From: Jimgerdemannia flammicorona
Lineage: Eukaryota; Mucoromycota; Endogonomycetes; Endogonales; Endogonaceae
Reading direction: 5' to 3'
Length of the DNA stretch: 14,832 nucleotides
NCBI GenBank assembly: GCA_003990745.1
Contig: RBNI01003988.1
Coordinates: forward strand, 1-14,832
Made by a program: the position numbers and the translations under genes
Part shown: positions 1 through 8,829 of the stretch, one piece after another
Layout of the letters: each line of letters opens with the position of its first letter
Numbering within the stretch: the stretch's first letter is position 1
Notes under the pieces: generated by a model
The model's database searches: none
What the model was told of the DNA's origin: nothing
What the model saw: only the letters and a program-made list of their open reading frames with translations

Positions 1-270
1 TAATACTTTTATCTAGCTTTTTTTTAAGAGAGCTCTTTTTTTATTATTCATTCTGATACTTTACTCTTACTTTATCTATAATAATTTATAGTATTTTTTA
101 GTCATAGTCTATTTTCATATCTTTTTCTTTAGTCTTTTTTTGTCTTTTCTTAAATATTTTACAATATTCCAATATCTTCTAAATACTTAGAAATTCTCTC
201 TTAGTATCAAGACTTTATTAAAATATTTTTGTTTTTTCTTAATACTAAGTATCTTATCTTATATAGTTGG
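1..270. other. AT-rich stretch without recognisable gene
   Basis: This stretch is very rich in T and A on the plus strand, with long T runs and essentially no CpG. I find no coding frame or RNA gene in it. It adjoins the outer end of the decayed reverse LTR at 271, so it may be heavily mutated internal sequence of that older element or simply the flank. I compared it by eye with the reverse complement of the gypsy leader (4206-4480) and found no convincing match. Confidence 0.5.
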
Positions 271-690
271 TATAAGAGGATTACTTTATTAGAGTACTAT
301 TATGTAGTTTTAGAAGAGTTTTCTAGAAGTTCTGAATATTCTAAAAGACTGTTTTCTTAAGATCAAGATTAATTTTATATGAAGTATATTCTCTATGCTT
401 ATTGATTTTAAGATTAGATTAATATCTTAACCAAAGTTCCTTTTTGGACTTATTCTGGATGTTTAGGATTTTCCATATTTTAAGAAGTTTAAGAAACTAA
501 GACCAGCTTAGTTGAATTGATATATTATTATAGATAATATCCAATTAGGAAATTTCAGGATCTAGTTAGGAGTAGGACCTAATGGAGTATAGATTTACTT
601 AAGAGTAATTTATAGGTTATTAAATAGGTTTATTTACTATTACTATATTAGAAGTAATATGTGAAGAGATATTTATATGGAAAAGTATTC
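271..690 (-). repeat. Decayed LTR of the same gypsy family, reverse orientation, RIP-like
   Basis: Read on the minus strand, this matches the LTR at 3608-4205 over roughly 400 bp with almost no gaps. Landmarks are tataagagg at 271 (complement of the LTR end cctcttaca), the ctagaagttctgaatattct block near 323-342, the ggacttattctggatgtt block near 447 and aagaaactaagaccagcttagttgaat near 490-516. Nearly all differences are C-to-T or G-to-A. For example, the bases matching the GC-containing atcgctgcagacaat segment have become an A/T string around 524-540. Similarity fades after about 690, so the U3 end is either diverged or from another subfamily. It appears to carry a single copy of the 155-bp unit. 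I cannot tell whether it is a solo LTR or one end of a larger element running left. Confidence 0.85.
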
Positions 691-1085
691 TTCTGGATAC
701 TTCTTTCTCTACTATTTTATTAGTCACAAGGTTTGGTAGGTAATCTTCTAAGTCCCCTTTCCTCTATTATTACCCTCTCTATCTTAGGTTAGTTTACTAT
801 ATCTACAAGAGTATAGTAAAAGAGAGACAATAGTGATGAGTTGTCTCTTTATTGATATTAGATCAGTATCTTCTCCACTTTTTTACAGTTTCTAGTATCT
901 TCAGCTATATCTAGAGTATACCTATTTTAGTATAATATATTCTTTCTTTTGTTATTATTAACAAAGTATCATCTAGTATATTATAGACTATATATAGAGT
1001 TAGCTGATCACCTTTCTCCTATATAATTCACATTATACAAACTTCAAGCAATGGTTTTTAATACAACTTAGAAAAAAGGTACTAT
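691..1085. other. AT-rich stretch without recognisable gene
   Basis: No open frame, RNA gene or transposon motif is recognisable. The composition is AT-rich up to about 1085 and then changes within a few tens of bases to the GC-richer, G-skewed LINE. It contains two adjacent short inverted repeats at 793-848, annotated separately. Confidence 0.45.
793..848. repeat. Two adjacent short inverted repeats (hairpins)
   Basis: tttactata (793-801) is perfectly complemented by tatagtaaa (812-820) across a 10-nt loop. Just after it, agagacaa (823-830) is perfectly complemented by ttgtctct (841-848), also across a 10-nt loop. Both stems are short and AT-rich and lie in low-complexity DNA, so chance is a real possibility. 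No terminator or transposon-end role can be assigned. Confidence 0.35.
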
Positions 1086-1176
1086 AAACATATCATCGAG
1101 TAAGAGTTCTGAAGGGCATACTGGATCAGGTGGACCTGGGGCTTTCAGCTGGCAGTATGTAGGGAGAGGTTATGAA

Positions 1177-3115
1177 TTGGAGATGGGGGCTTTTGGAGGG
1201 TTGAAGGGTGGTGAAGGCTCTGGAGGAAGACTAGTATCAGGTGGATCTGGAGAAAGACCTGGTCTCTCCAGCTTTGCTGACAAGGTAAAGGCAAGTGGAT
1301 GGCCTGCTGGAACCAGGGCTAGCACTGCTGAGGGGAAGGACAAGGCTAGCGTCAGGAGAGGGAGTGGTCCTCAGGTAGGAGATGTAAGTATAGGGGCTGG
1401 AGGGGCTATGGCTGGGGGTGTGACTGTTAATGGGAGTATGACAGGAAATTAGAAAAAAAAAAGAGATATGATAGCTGATGGACAGAGGAAGCAGGAGTTC
1501 CCGATGAGGAAGGGGAATCTGGCAGATGGTGTAATGGGACTAGTGGTGGCTCTATTGCTCAAGAAGTTGATATCAGAGTTTGCAGCTACCTTGTGCTTCT
1601 GGGACTTAGTGGTGATGGTGAGGATGGTCCTGGGGCTTATTTTGAAGCAGGTGGCTGGGGCAGCCTCAGTGAAGTTCCTGAAGGGTCTGGAGGGGGTTGA
1701 GGTGGGCTTTGAGGAAGTAGGCCCACGACGAGGCCCTGAAGACTAGAGTAGTAGTAGGGGAAGTAGTGGTCCCCATGGTATAGTGCTTGAGATGAGATCC
1801 CAGGGTAGTGTAGCTTCTAGTGAGAGGGGTACCTAAGGTGACAAGAGAGAAGACTAGGAGGAGGGTGGAGGAGGTGATGGTAGAGTATAGTGATATAGTG
1901 GATATTGGCTTCCAGATGTGGGAGGGAACTACATTCAGGACAGGTGACATCGATGTCAGGATTTGGCTGGCAGGGAAAGAGGCCACAGGGAAGATGAGTG
2001 ACTGGCCTTTAGTGCTGATGTGGGGGGCTTTTATCTGTAGGGTGTCAAGGGTAAAAGAGAGTGAAGAGGAGGAGGAGGACTTGTTGGAGGCTCTGGAGGA
2101 GTTGAGTGGTACTGTGGAGAGGAGGGCAAAAGCCTGGAAGCTGTATGAAGAGTTGATACATCTGGAGGTTGTAGATGGGAAATATATCTGTACTGACAGA
2201 AGACAGTGGGAGTAGGCCCAAGGGCACAAGAGGCAGAGAGAGCTTTTGGCTAGTATGAAAGAAGGGGCAAAGAAGAAGGTGGATGGGCTGAGGAGTCTAG
2301 AGGCATCAAAGCCAGTATCTGGACTAGCAAAGGAGGAGAGGAGGTGAAGGTGAATGAGGAAGGGGCTGGGAAGGTACTGGGCAAGGATCTCTATACCAAC
2401 AGTACATTCAAAGTTTGGGAGCAGGAGTTGGATAGTACCCCCCCCCCCACTTATCAGGAGGGGCCCAGTTGGGAAGAGAGGGACAGTGGAGGATGTGCTG
2501 ATGCAGGGAGCCCAGCAAGTTCACTTTGGGGTCCCAGATGTAGCAAAAGGGGGCCAGGTGGTAGTGGTTGATGAGGATGAACTGGTGGATGTCCCAGAGG
2601 AGGAGTGAGATGAGACTGCCAGTGTGGGAGCAGATATCATGATGCTGGATGTAGGGAGACCAGAGACTTCTGGAGGGAAGGAGATGGAGAACCTGCTGTG
2701 GATGAGCAAGGTGATGAATAACCTTGTGGCTGAGGAGTTGGGAGAAGTTGACCTGTGTGTAATGCCAGAGGAGCATTAGACATAGATTCTGTATAGGGAT
2801 GGAGTAGTGGAGGCACTTAAGATAGAGATTCTTACTATTTTCATAGAGAAGGAGGGATATGAGGTTGATAAGGAGAGAGAGGTAGAGCTAGCAGTAGTTG
2901 CTGGTGAGCGAGCTGCCTACTATTGGGTGGAGCACCATGGTTTGCAACTCTGGCAAGAAGCATGCCTGGAGTATCATAAGGACTTCAAGGAAAGGGAAGA
3001 TAGGGTGATGGCTGAACTTCTGGAAGGGTTGGAGGCACGGATAGCTGAGGAGAAGATACTGGTTGCTGAACATGACTTGGACTTGGCACAGGAGGAGTTG
3101 AATATAGATTTGTAG
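1177..3115 (+). pseudogene. LINE ORF1, degenerate
   Basis: This is probably the LINE first open reading frame, whose products usually bind element RNA. The N-terminal part is open in frame 1 from 1177 to 1743 with one stop near 1450. It is Gly/Ser-rich and contains SFADKVKA (about 1270-1293), like the short motif near the N-terminus of many LINE ORF1 proteins. The rest is in frame 2 from about 1820 to the TAG at 3113-3115, with stops near 2213, 2345, 2606 and 2777. It includes an acidic Glu-rich stretch (about 2060-2085) and a charged, helix-prone C-terminus (about 2807-3112). I see no zinc knuckle. The frame change between about 1743 and 1820 suggests an indel. Assignment rests mainly on position just upstream of ORF2; the sequence itself is not otherwise recognised. 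Confidence 0.6.
2438..2448 (+). repeat. Homopolymer run of 11 C
   Basis: Eleven consecutive C residues sit in a strand that is otherwise C-poor. The ORF1 frame runs through it, giving a short Pro run. A run this long is prone to slippage and assembly error, so local frame statements should be treated with care. Confidence 0.9.
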
Positions 3116-3147
3116 AGGCTGTGACTGATAAATCAGCATTATTCCTA

Positions 3148-3607
3148 ATGAATAGTATAACTAATATTTTCTCTCTGAATGTGAATGTATTGCAGGGTTT
3201 GGGGTGACATAAGAACATTTTTACTTGGCTTAAGAGATTGGAGGCTGATCTCTTTTTACTGCAGGATGTACAGTGTGAGGATGAGATAGATTAAGTGGAG
3301 TAAAAGAGAATGAGGTGGAGCTACTACTTGGAATGGCAAAGTAGTGATTCTGGTGAGGAAGGGCAGAGGGGACTTGAGTGAGATTCAGAGCTGGGGTGAC
3401 CATTTGGTCTGGGGAGAATGACATCGACCTGGGTGAGAATTAGTGAAGGTTGGCTCCTACTACTGCTCTGTAGTTAGGGGTGAGTAGATTGAGTAGATTA
3501 GAGATCTGTTAGAGGAGGGTATCTTCTTGGAGGAAGGTGTTGATGTTCTGAGGGGTGACTTTAATATAGTGTAGAATCCATGGCTAGATCAAACTGATGG
3601 AGGGAGG
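3148..3607 (+). pseudogene. LINE ORF2, N-terminal part of APE-type endonuclease
   Basis: Likely ORF2 start at ATG 3148, 33 bp after the ORF1 stop. The opening SLNVNVLQG and the later FLLQDVQCEDE (about 3250-3282) match the first two blocks of LINE apurinic-like endonucleases, which nick target DNA to prime reverse transcription. These lie in frame 1. From about 3314 the match continues in frame 2 (TWNGKVVILVRKGR), so an indel lies between about 3285 and 3313. The block LRGDFNIV (3548-3571) is the hallmark GDFN of the nuclease. Several TGA and TAG codons interrupt the frame. The gene is cut at 3607 by the gypsy insertion and continues at 11655. Confidence 0.85.
3603..3607 (+). repeat. Target-site duplication, left copy (GGAGG)
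   Basis: These are the five bases directly before the 5' LTR. The matching copy after the 3' LTR is GGAGA at 11650-11654, one G/A transition apart. Five-base duplications are typical of Ty3/gypsy integration. The LINE reading frame resumes at 11655 in register, which supports the call. Confidence 0.75.
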
Positions 3608-3700
3608 TATAAGTACACAACCTCCAAGCCACCAAAATCACATATTACCCTCTGAAATCATATGCGACCTCCAAACAAATCTGAAAATCACCTGCAAGAT

Positions 3701-3746
3701 TATAAAGCTGAGTCAAACTGAAGTTACAGCATATAAAGCTGAGTCA
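3701..3746 (+). promoter_or_regulatory. Duplicated TATAAAGCTGAGTCA motif in the 5' LTR
   Basis: TATAAAGCTGAGTCA occurs at 3701-3715 and 3732-3746, 31 bp apart. TATAAAG is a plausible core promoter element. TGAGTCA (3709-3715, 3740-3746) fits the Gcn4/AP-1 bZIP consensus TGA(C/G)TCA, which in fungi is bound by Gcn4/CPC1-type regulators. Both TGAGTCA copies are kept in the 3' LTR; only the second TATAAAG is. The regulatory role is inferred from motif and placement. Confidence 0.5.
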
Positions 3747-3806
3747 ATATGAAGTCTTGAATATACAAGAACATTCCTGAACACTTCCTCACAATATCCC
3801 TTCATA

Positions 3807-3961
3807 CAACTACTCCTAGTATAGCAATATCATAAATAGCAAATAAACTTATTTAATAACCCACAAACCACTTTTAAGTAAATCTGCTCTCTATTAGGTC
3901 CCACTCCTAACTCCATCACGAAATTTCCTAATTGGGTATTGTCTGCAGCGATATGCTGATT
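3807..3961 (+). repeat. 155-bp LTR unit, single copy in the 5' LTR
   Basis: This segment, from caactactcc to just before caactaagc, corresponds to the unit found three times in tandem in the 3' LTR. It starts and is followed by the same CAACT pentamer, which could serve as short homology for duplication. It contains the AATAAA motif. Confidence 0.9.
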
Positions 3962-4208
3962 CAACTAAGCTGGTCTTAGTTTCTTAAACTTCCTGAAATA
4001 TGGAAAATTCTGAACATCCAGAACTAGTCCAAAAAAGGACTTTGGTTGAGATGTCAACCCGATCTTGAAATCAATAAGTGTAGAGGATGTACTCTATATG
4101 AAATTGATCTTGATCATAAGAAAATAGTCTTCTAGAATATTCAGAACTTCCAGAAAACCCTTCCAGAACTATGTAATGGTTACTCTAAAAAGCAACCCTC
4201 TTACAACT

Positions 4209-4220
4209 TGGTAGTAGTAG
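4209..4220 (+). other. Candidate primer binding site
   Basis: TGGTAGTAGTAG starts three bases after the 5' LTR. It begins with TGG, complementary to the tRNA CCA end, and partly resembles the initiator-Met-type site TGGTATCAGAGC. The match after the first five bases is imperfect, so the primer tRNA is uncertain. Confidence 0.45.
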
Positions 4221-5083
4221 TTTATAATCCAATTCCACTTCAAGATACTTTCTCACCCAGCTATAAACCCCTCTGCAAATTCCTACAAGTTGGTATAAAG
4301 TTCAACCTCTGAACTGGAATTTATCCTGAACCATCTGACAATCTGGAGAGAATTGAATCTGATATACAAGGACAATTTGACCTCTACACCTGCAACAAGT
4401 GGGACAAACTTCACTCAAAGAAAGAAGTACTCCGATTAAATCAGCAGATAGGTGAAACCTTATTTACCAAACTCCTTGCTCTACACCCAGCAAGTCAAGA
4501 TGAAGAAGGTCTTATAGAAGTCTTCTTTACTTTTCTCAATAAGAGTTTTGTCAGCTCTACAAATCCAAGTGACCTAGGACAACCATCAGCAGTCTTTCTA
4601 GTCTTAGTTCCTTACAAAGCCCAAGCCTCTGTAGCCAAGTGGCTCAACTTTACCGACTTTCACCATACCAGGACCAAGACTGCATTATACTACTAATTCC
4701 AGAACAGCAAGGTCTGCTATATTCTTAAAGAAGAAGCAAGAGAAACCCTTCATCAACTACCTGATCCCAAACCAGAAACAGGTCCTGCTATAGCTCTACT
4801 TGAATCTGAAACCAATACTGAACCAGAACTTGACTTTAAATTAAGTCCATCTGAAATCAGATATACAACTAATTCTATCTACTTTGACACTGAGCAAACC
4901 CAACTATATGGGGATCAAACTGAAGAGAAGGAGGAGTATCTTAGTGAATTTGATCCCAAATACACTACTGAAGGAGACACACCTCCATCAGGCCAGAACA
5001 CACCTATACAGCAACAAACAGCTATCTATCAAGCCCTTACTCCAGATCCCCAACTATTACTCCAGCAACTTATACAGATCTAA
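4220..5083 (+). pseudogene. N-terminal extension of the gag frame, unrecognised
   Basis: Frame 2 reads through almost cleanly here. After a TGA at 4310-4312 there is one TAA at 4694-4696 and then TAA at 5081-5083. The product is hydrophilic, with a central segment containing VFFTFLNKSF and VPYKAQASVAKWLNF (about 4517-4650), then an acidic Glu/Asp-rich and Gln/Thr/Pro-rich tail (about 4780-5075). I do not recognise a family. It could be the Gag N-terminal (matrix-like) part or an additional domain. The low stop density contrasts with the rest of the gene. Confidence 0.6.
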
Positions 5084-6157
5084 AGAACCCCATCACACTC
5101 TGCATCAGTACCTTAAGTAGTACCAATAACACTACTACCAGTAGTCCAACTGCCTCCAGTAAACAATATGGTAAACTAACAGATTCTAGACCTCACAGCC
5201 CAGGTAGTGATAATGGCAGCAACCATTACTGCCTTAGCTGAACAGACCTGACCTACCAAAAATCTGAGCCTACCTACCTTCAATGGTACTACATAAGAAG
5301 TCCAAAGCTTCATTAGTATAGTTGACACCAACTTCGAAGCCAATCAATGGACTAATGAGCAAGTTGCTAACTGTCTTCTAACAAACAATCAAGACCACAC
5401 TCTGGAACAACTCTTTGCTACCACTATAGCCTATGTCTGCTGAGTTGTTACATTCTTCCAAGGACCTGTTGAAGAATAGTGGTGAACCCTTTCTGAAAAA
5501 CCCCTCACATGGGATACCCAACCTACAGTAGTTACTCAGAATGCAGCAAATAATACCCCAGGATATGGAGCCCATCCTGCAGCCCCTGGACTGAAACAAC
5601 TCATGATTGCTCAATACCACAGCGAAATCATGATTGCTGAATCCTGAGTAAAACTCTGCAATCTCAAATTTGATGTATATGGCAAAGAAGAATTCAAAAT
5701 CTTCTATACAAAACTTGAATCACTCCTGAATACTGTTGGCCTAGGATATATTGCCAATGATGAAGCATGAAATGGTACAAGAGCAGACTATTTATTCGAT
5801 ACACTATCTGAATGGCTTACTAGAAAAATCTGAGAACAAGGATGCCCAGTTGGTTGTGATCACCAACAATAGTGCCTAGCAAGAATCAAGACCATGGTTA
5901 AGTGAATCCTAACAGCTGAACCAATTCTGCCTTGAAGACAATTCAATAATAAGGAAAAGACTTAAACCAAGAAAGAAGAACCCAAGCATGAAGCATCCTG
6001 AGCTCCCTCCACATCCACCTCTTGGACACCCAGAAATCATGAACCCCCCCAGCCGAGCACTTTTAAAAAACTCACCGAAGGAGAAAGAAATGAACTTCAA
6101 AGAAGTGGAGCATGCTTCTATTGCCAAAAGACAGGACATATGGCCAGTATCTGCTCC
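5084..6157 (+). pseudogene. Gag (capsid/nucleocapsid) with CCHC zinc knuckle
   Basis: This continues the same frame with about 17 stops in some 360 codons. The middle part (about 5270-5900) has the helix-rich look of a retrotransposon Gag, including a TLSEWLTRKI-type stretch near 5800. A Pro/Ser/Lys-rich linker follows. The nucleocapsid motif is clear at 6113-6154: Cys (6113), Cys (6122), His (6137), Cys (6152), spaced CX2CX4HX4C, with the usual Gly-His pair. Such knuckles bind element RNA during particle assembly. The frame passes through a TAA directly after the knuckle into the dUTPase domain. Confidence 0.85.
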
Positions 6158-6220
6158 AACTAAAAACCCCAAACAGCAATATGAGCAACTGTTACTACTT
6201 TGCACCACCTCAATAACCTG

Positions 6221-6650
6221 ACTACCAGAATACTAGACTTTGTCAAATTAAAGCAAACTGCCAAGGCCCCAACCAAAGAAAGTCAAAAGGCAGCTGAATA
6301 TGACCTATATGCAGCCAAAGAAGCTACAGTTTCTAACCGAGAAGTCAAGCAAGTCTACACAGGAATTAGCATCCAAATCCCTGAAGAACATATTGGAAGA
6401 ATATGCTGTTACAGCAGCCTAGCATTGAAAGGACTCTCAGTAAAAGGAGGAGTCATTAACGAAGATTATATAGGCAAAATTATTGTCCTCATCTGAAACC
6501 ATAGTTGGACACCCTTCAAGATCCCTATTGGTTTCTGCATTACCCAGATCCTATTTAAAAAAATCAAGTCAACCCTGATAGTCAAGGAAGTCTCTGAACT
6601 ACTGCCCACCATCTGAGGATCCAAAGGATTTGGCTCATCAAACAAGGCCC
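6221..6650 (+). pseudogene. dUTPase domain inside the gag-pol frame
   Basis: Trimeric dUTPases hydrolyse dUTP to dUMP and pyrophosphate and keep uracil out of DNA. All five family motifs are in order: motif 1 AEYDL (6293-6307; usual AGYDL); motif 2 PEEHIGRICCYSSLA (6380-6424; usual form ends RSGLA or RSSLA); motif 3 GGVINEDYIGKIIV (about 6446-6487; usual VIDxDYxG); motif 4 GFCITQ (about 6530-6547; usual GDRIAQ); motif 5 GSKGFGSSN (about 6617-6643; usual RGxxGFGSTG). The motif 3 catalytic Asp is Asn (codon 6458-6460, a G-to-A type change), while its Tyr (6467-6469) is kept. Stops interrupt it near 6494 and 6614. It is in frame with the zinc knuckle upstream and protease downstream. Placement between Gag and protease resembles betaretroviruses, but it sits here in a chromovirus. 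Confidence 0.85.
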
Positions 6651-6814
6651 CAGCCCAACTTACTACAAATAAAGAAGAACAATTCTACAAGAAAATCAAA
6701 GATAGATATATACCAAGTGGCTGATGCCCCCATGGCATTGGAATATACTCTTCCTGAATGATTGATGATTGCTTCTCTTGTGTCAACAAACTGGCTCAAA
6801 GAAGAACTAATAGA

Positions 6815-7170
6815 AGGAAAGCTCCTATAACCAAAATTACCACTATTGGATCAGACAAACTGCTTACACTTCAAGCTTTTATCAATCAAGCACCTGTTAA
6901 GATTATGATAGACAGTGGTGCCTCAGGCAACTTCATCAATGAAGAAACAGCCAACAGACTCAAGGTCTTTACCTCTCCAGTACAACAAACTCAAGCAGTT
7001 GCCATAGCTGATAGAATCTCACATATCATTAGCAAGGAAGTCCACAATCTACTCTTCCAAATTGGTGACTATCAAGTATATATTACTCTCCAAATTGTAC
7101 CACTTCCTGACAATGAGATCATTCTTGAAACCCCATGGTTGAAACAAGAGAACCCTATGATTGATTGAGT
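6815..7170 (+). pseudogene. Aspartic protease domain
   Basis: Retroviral-type protease that would cut the polyprotein. The active-site block IMIDSGASGNFI covers about 6905-6940, with the catalytic Asp at 6911-6913. A flap/second-half region follows, with IILETPWLKQENPMID (about 7121-7168) matching the (I/L)LGxxWL block of Ty3/gypsy proteases, here with Glu for Gly. A TGA follows where Trp is usual (near 7169). The linker from the dUTPase (6650-6815) is basic and includes a Cys-rich piece with CFSC near 6770. Confidence 0.9.
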
Positions 7171-7399
7171 AAACCATTCTCTGACCATCAAGAAAGGATA
7201 CCATAACTTCAAACTGTAAGATGAAAAGGACCCACTTAACTCTAGTGACCCTAGACTAAAGATCACATATATCAACAAGCTACAACTCAAGAAATTGGCC
7301 AAGAAATGCCCTCTCTTCGCTATCTCCATCTGCCCATCCAAAGGAGAACCCAAGAACTCTGAAGAAGACTTTTCCAAAGTTGACAGCTATGTCAGACCA

Positions 7400-8300
7400 C
7401 TACTCCAGAAATTCCAAGACATATTCCCAAAGAAACTTCCAAAAGACCTACCACCCAAATGAGCAGTAGACCATGCTATCAAAATCATTCCAGATGCCAA
7501 GCCAGCCTTTAAGTCAATCTACTACATGTCTTTAAGAGAAATTGATGCACTTAAGAAAGAAATCAATGAGTTCCTAGAACAAGGCTTCATCAGACCCAGT
7601 GTATCACCCTATGGTACACCAGTCCTTTTTGTTGTCAAGAAAGGAGGAGACCTGCAAATATATATTGATTACTATGATCTTAATGAACAGACCATCAAGA
7701 ACTGTTGCCCACTACCTAGAATCAATGAAATATTCAATAGACTTACCAACCCACAATTTATGAGCTCTTTTGACCTGTGAAATAGTTACTGGCAAATTGC
7801 CATGAAAGAAGAAGATATCTACAAGACAGTCTTCTGAACCTGCTATAGACACTTTGAGTTCCTGGTTATGCCTTTCAGCTTAACTAATACTCCTACAACC
7901 TTCTAGACACTGATGAATACTATCCTGCACCCATATCTAGACAAATTTGTTATTGTCTACATTGACAACATCTTAGTCTTCAGCAAAACCCTAGAGGAAT
8001 ACCTTGAATACCTTAAACTAGTACTACTGAAACTCTGAGAAAACTGACTCTTTGCAAAGCTCAGCAAGTGTGAATTTCTCTTAAAAGAAATTCAATTCCT
8101 TGGACACATTATTACACTAAATGGAATCAAAGTAGACCCTAGCAAAATCTCTGCAATCAAGGATTGGCCCAGATCCAAGAAGCTGAAAGACCTTCAGTCA
8201 TTCCTGGGATTAGCAAATTATTACAGGCGATTTGTTACCAACTTCGCCAAAATTGCCACTGCCCTCACCCAAATAACCAAGTACAGCAAGAAAGAAGAAT
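7400..8300 (+). pseudogene. Reverse transcriptase domain
   Basis: Copies element RNA into cDNA. A pre-RT segment ends near 7520, then GFIRPSVSPYGTPVLFV (about 7583-7633), DYYDLNEQT, FDL (7772-7780), FEFLVMPFSLTNTP (about 7856-7897) and the catalytic box YIDN at 7958-7969. The usual box is YxDD; the second Asp is Asn by a G-to-A type change, so activity is not expected. The thumb/connection FLGHI and [13 protein letters not shown] (about 8195-8233) are well kept. Stops lie near 7778, 7836, 7904, 8036, 8045 and 8300. Confidence 0.95.
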
Positions 8301-8810
8301 AGCCCTGGACTACAAAACAGGAGAAAGACTTCAATAATCTTGTAAATTGGGGACCTGAGCAAGATACTGCCTTTCAAGCACTGAAGGATGCCTTGATAAC
8401 TACTTCAGTACTTCAAGCAGCAAACCCTGCCCTACTATATAAAGTTACTACTGATGCCTCTGACCTAGCTCTTGGAGTAGTACTCATGCAAGAAGGACAC
8501 CCTGTGGCCTATCACTCTTGAAAGTTCAATAATACTGAAATCAACTATACAACTCACAAGAAGGAGATGTTAGCCATTGTAGATACTCTGATCAAATGGT
8601 GACCACATCTAAAAGGAGCATACTTCATTGTATTGACTGATCACAAGTTATTAGTCAATATCAAGACCCAGGCTACTCTTTCTCGAAAGTAAGCCAGATG
8701 GATGAAAGTCTTCACCAACTTTGACTATAAAATCCAATATCACCCTAGCAAGGAAAACATTGTTGCCAATGCAATCTCAAGACTACTAATCGAAGAAGTT
8801 ATCCAAACCC
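8300..8810 (+). pseudogene. RNase H domain
   Basis: Ty3-type RNase H that degrades the RNA strand of the hybrid. Blocks are TTDASDLALGVVLMQ (Asp at 8453-8455), HKKEMLAIV (Glu at 8564-8566), VLTDHKLL (Asp at 8639-8641) and ARWMKVFTNFDYKIQYHPSK followed by a degenerate NAISRL (usually ADALSR). The acidic residues I can place are present. Stops replace residues near 8519, 8600 and 8690, the last in the usual RQARW block, where Gln has become TAA. Confidence 0.9.
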
Positions 8811-8829
8811 TCACCTTGGTCACAAACTC

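Larger units (their letters stand above)
1086..3607 (+). mobile_element. LINE (non-LTR retrotransposon), 5' segment, interrupted
   Basis: This is the left part of a non-LTR retrotransposon with ORF1 and the start of ORF2. The right part resumes at 11650 after a gypsy insertion. The left boundary is inferred only from the sharp change in composition near 1085-1110; no target-site duplication or promoter was found there. The plus strand is G- and purine-rich and C-poor. Family placement is by domain order (APE endonuclease, RT, C-terminal CX2C...HX4C), seen in L1-like and related fungal LINEs. I cannot choose a clade from sequence reading alone. Confidence 0.85.
3608..4205 (+). repeat. 5' LTR (598 bp)
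   Basis: Begins TATAAG (TG changed to TA compared with the 3' LTR) and ends CTTACA. It aligns with 10730-11649 throughout, apart from a 12-bp difference near 3650-3670 and the two extra 155-bp units in the 3' copy. It contains one unit (3807-3961), an AATAAA (3842-3847) and the TATA/TGAGTCA pair at 3701-3746. Differences between the LTRs that I compared by eye are nearly all transitions. Confidence 0.95.

Noticed and set aside
1..270. Internal gypsy sequence continuing from the reverse LTR
   Set aside because: By-eye comparison with the reverse complement of 4206-4480 gave only short chance matches. An alignment tolerant of C-to-T change would be needed.
1666..2229. A 187-codon open frame on the minus strand
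   Set aside because: It lies opposite the purine-rich LINE ORF1. Its Ser/Leu/Pro/Thr-rich product is what the complement of such a strand gives, and it has no recognised motif.
4884..5120. A separate 78-codon gene starting at ATG 4884
   Set aside because: It is an overlapping frame within the gag N-terminal region, whose frame-2 reading is longer and continuous with the neighbouring domains.
6221..6650. A host dUTPase gene lying next to the retroelement
   Set aside because: The domain is in the same frame as the zinc knuckle before it and the protease after it, inside the LTR-bounded element, and shares the element's pattern of stops.
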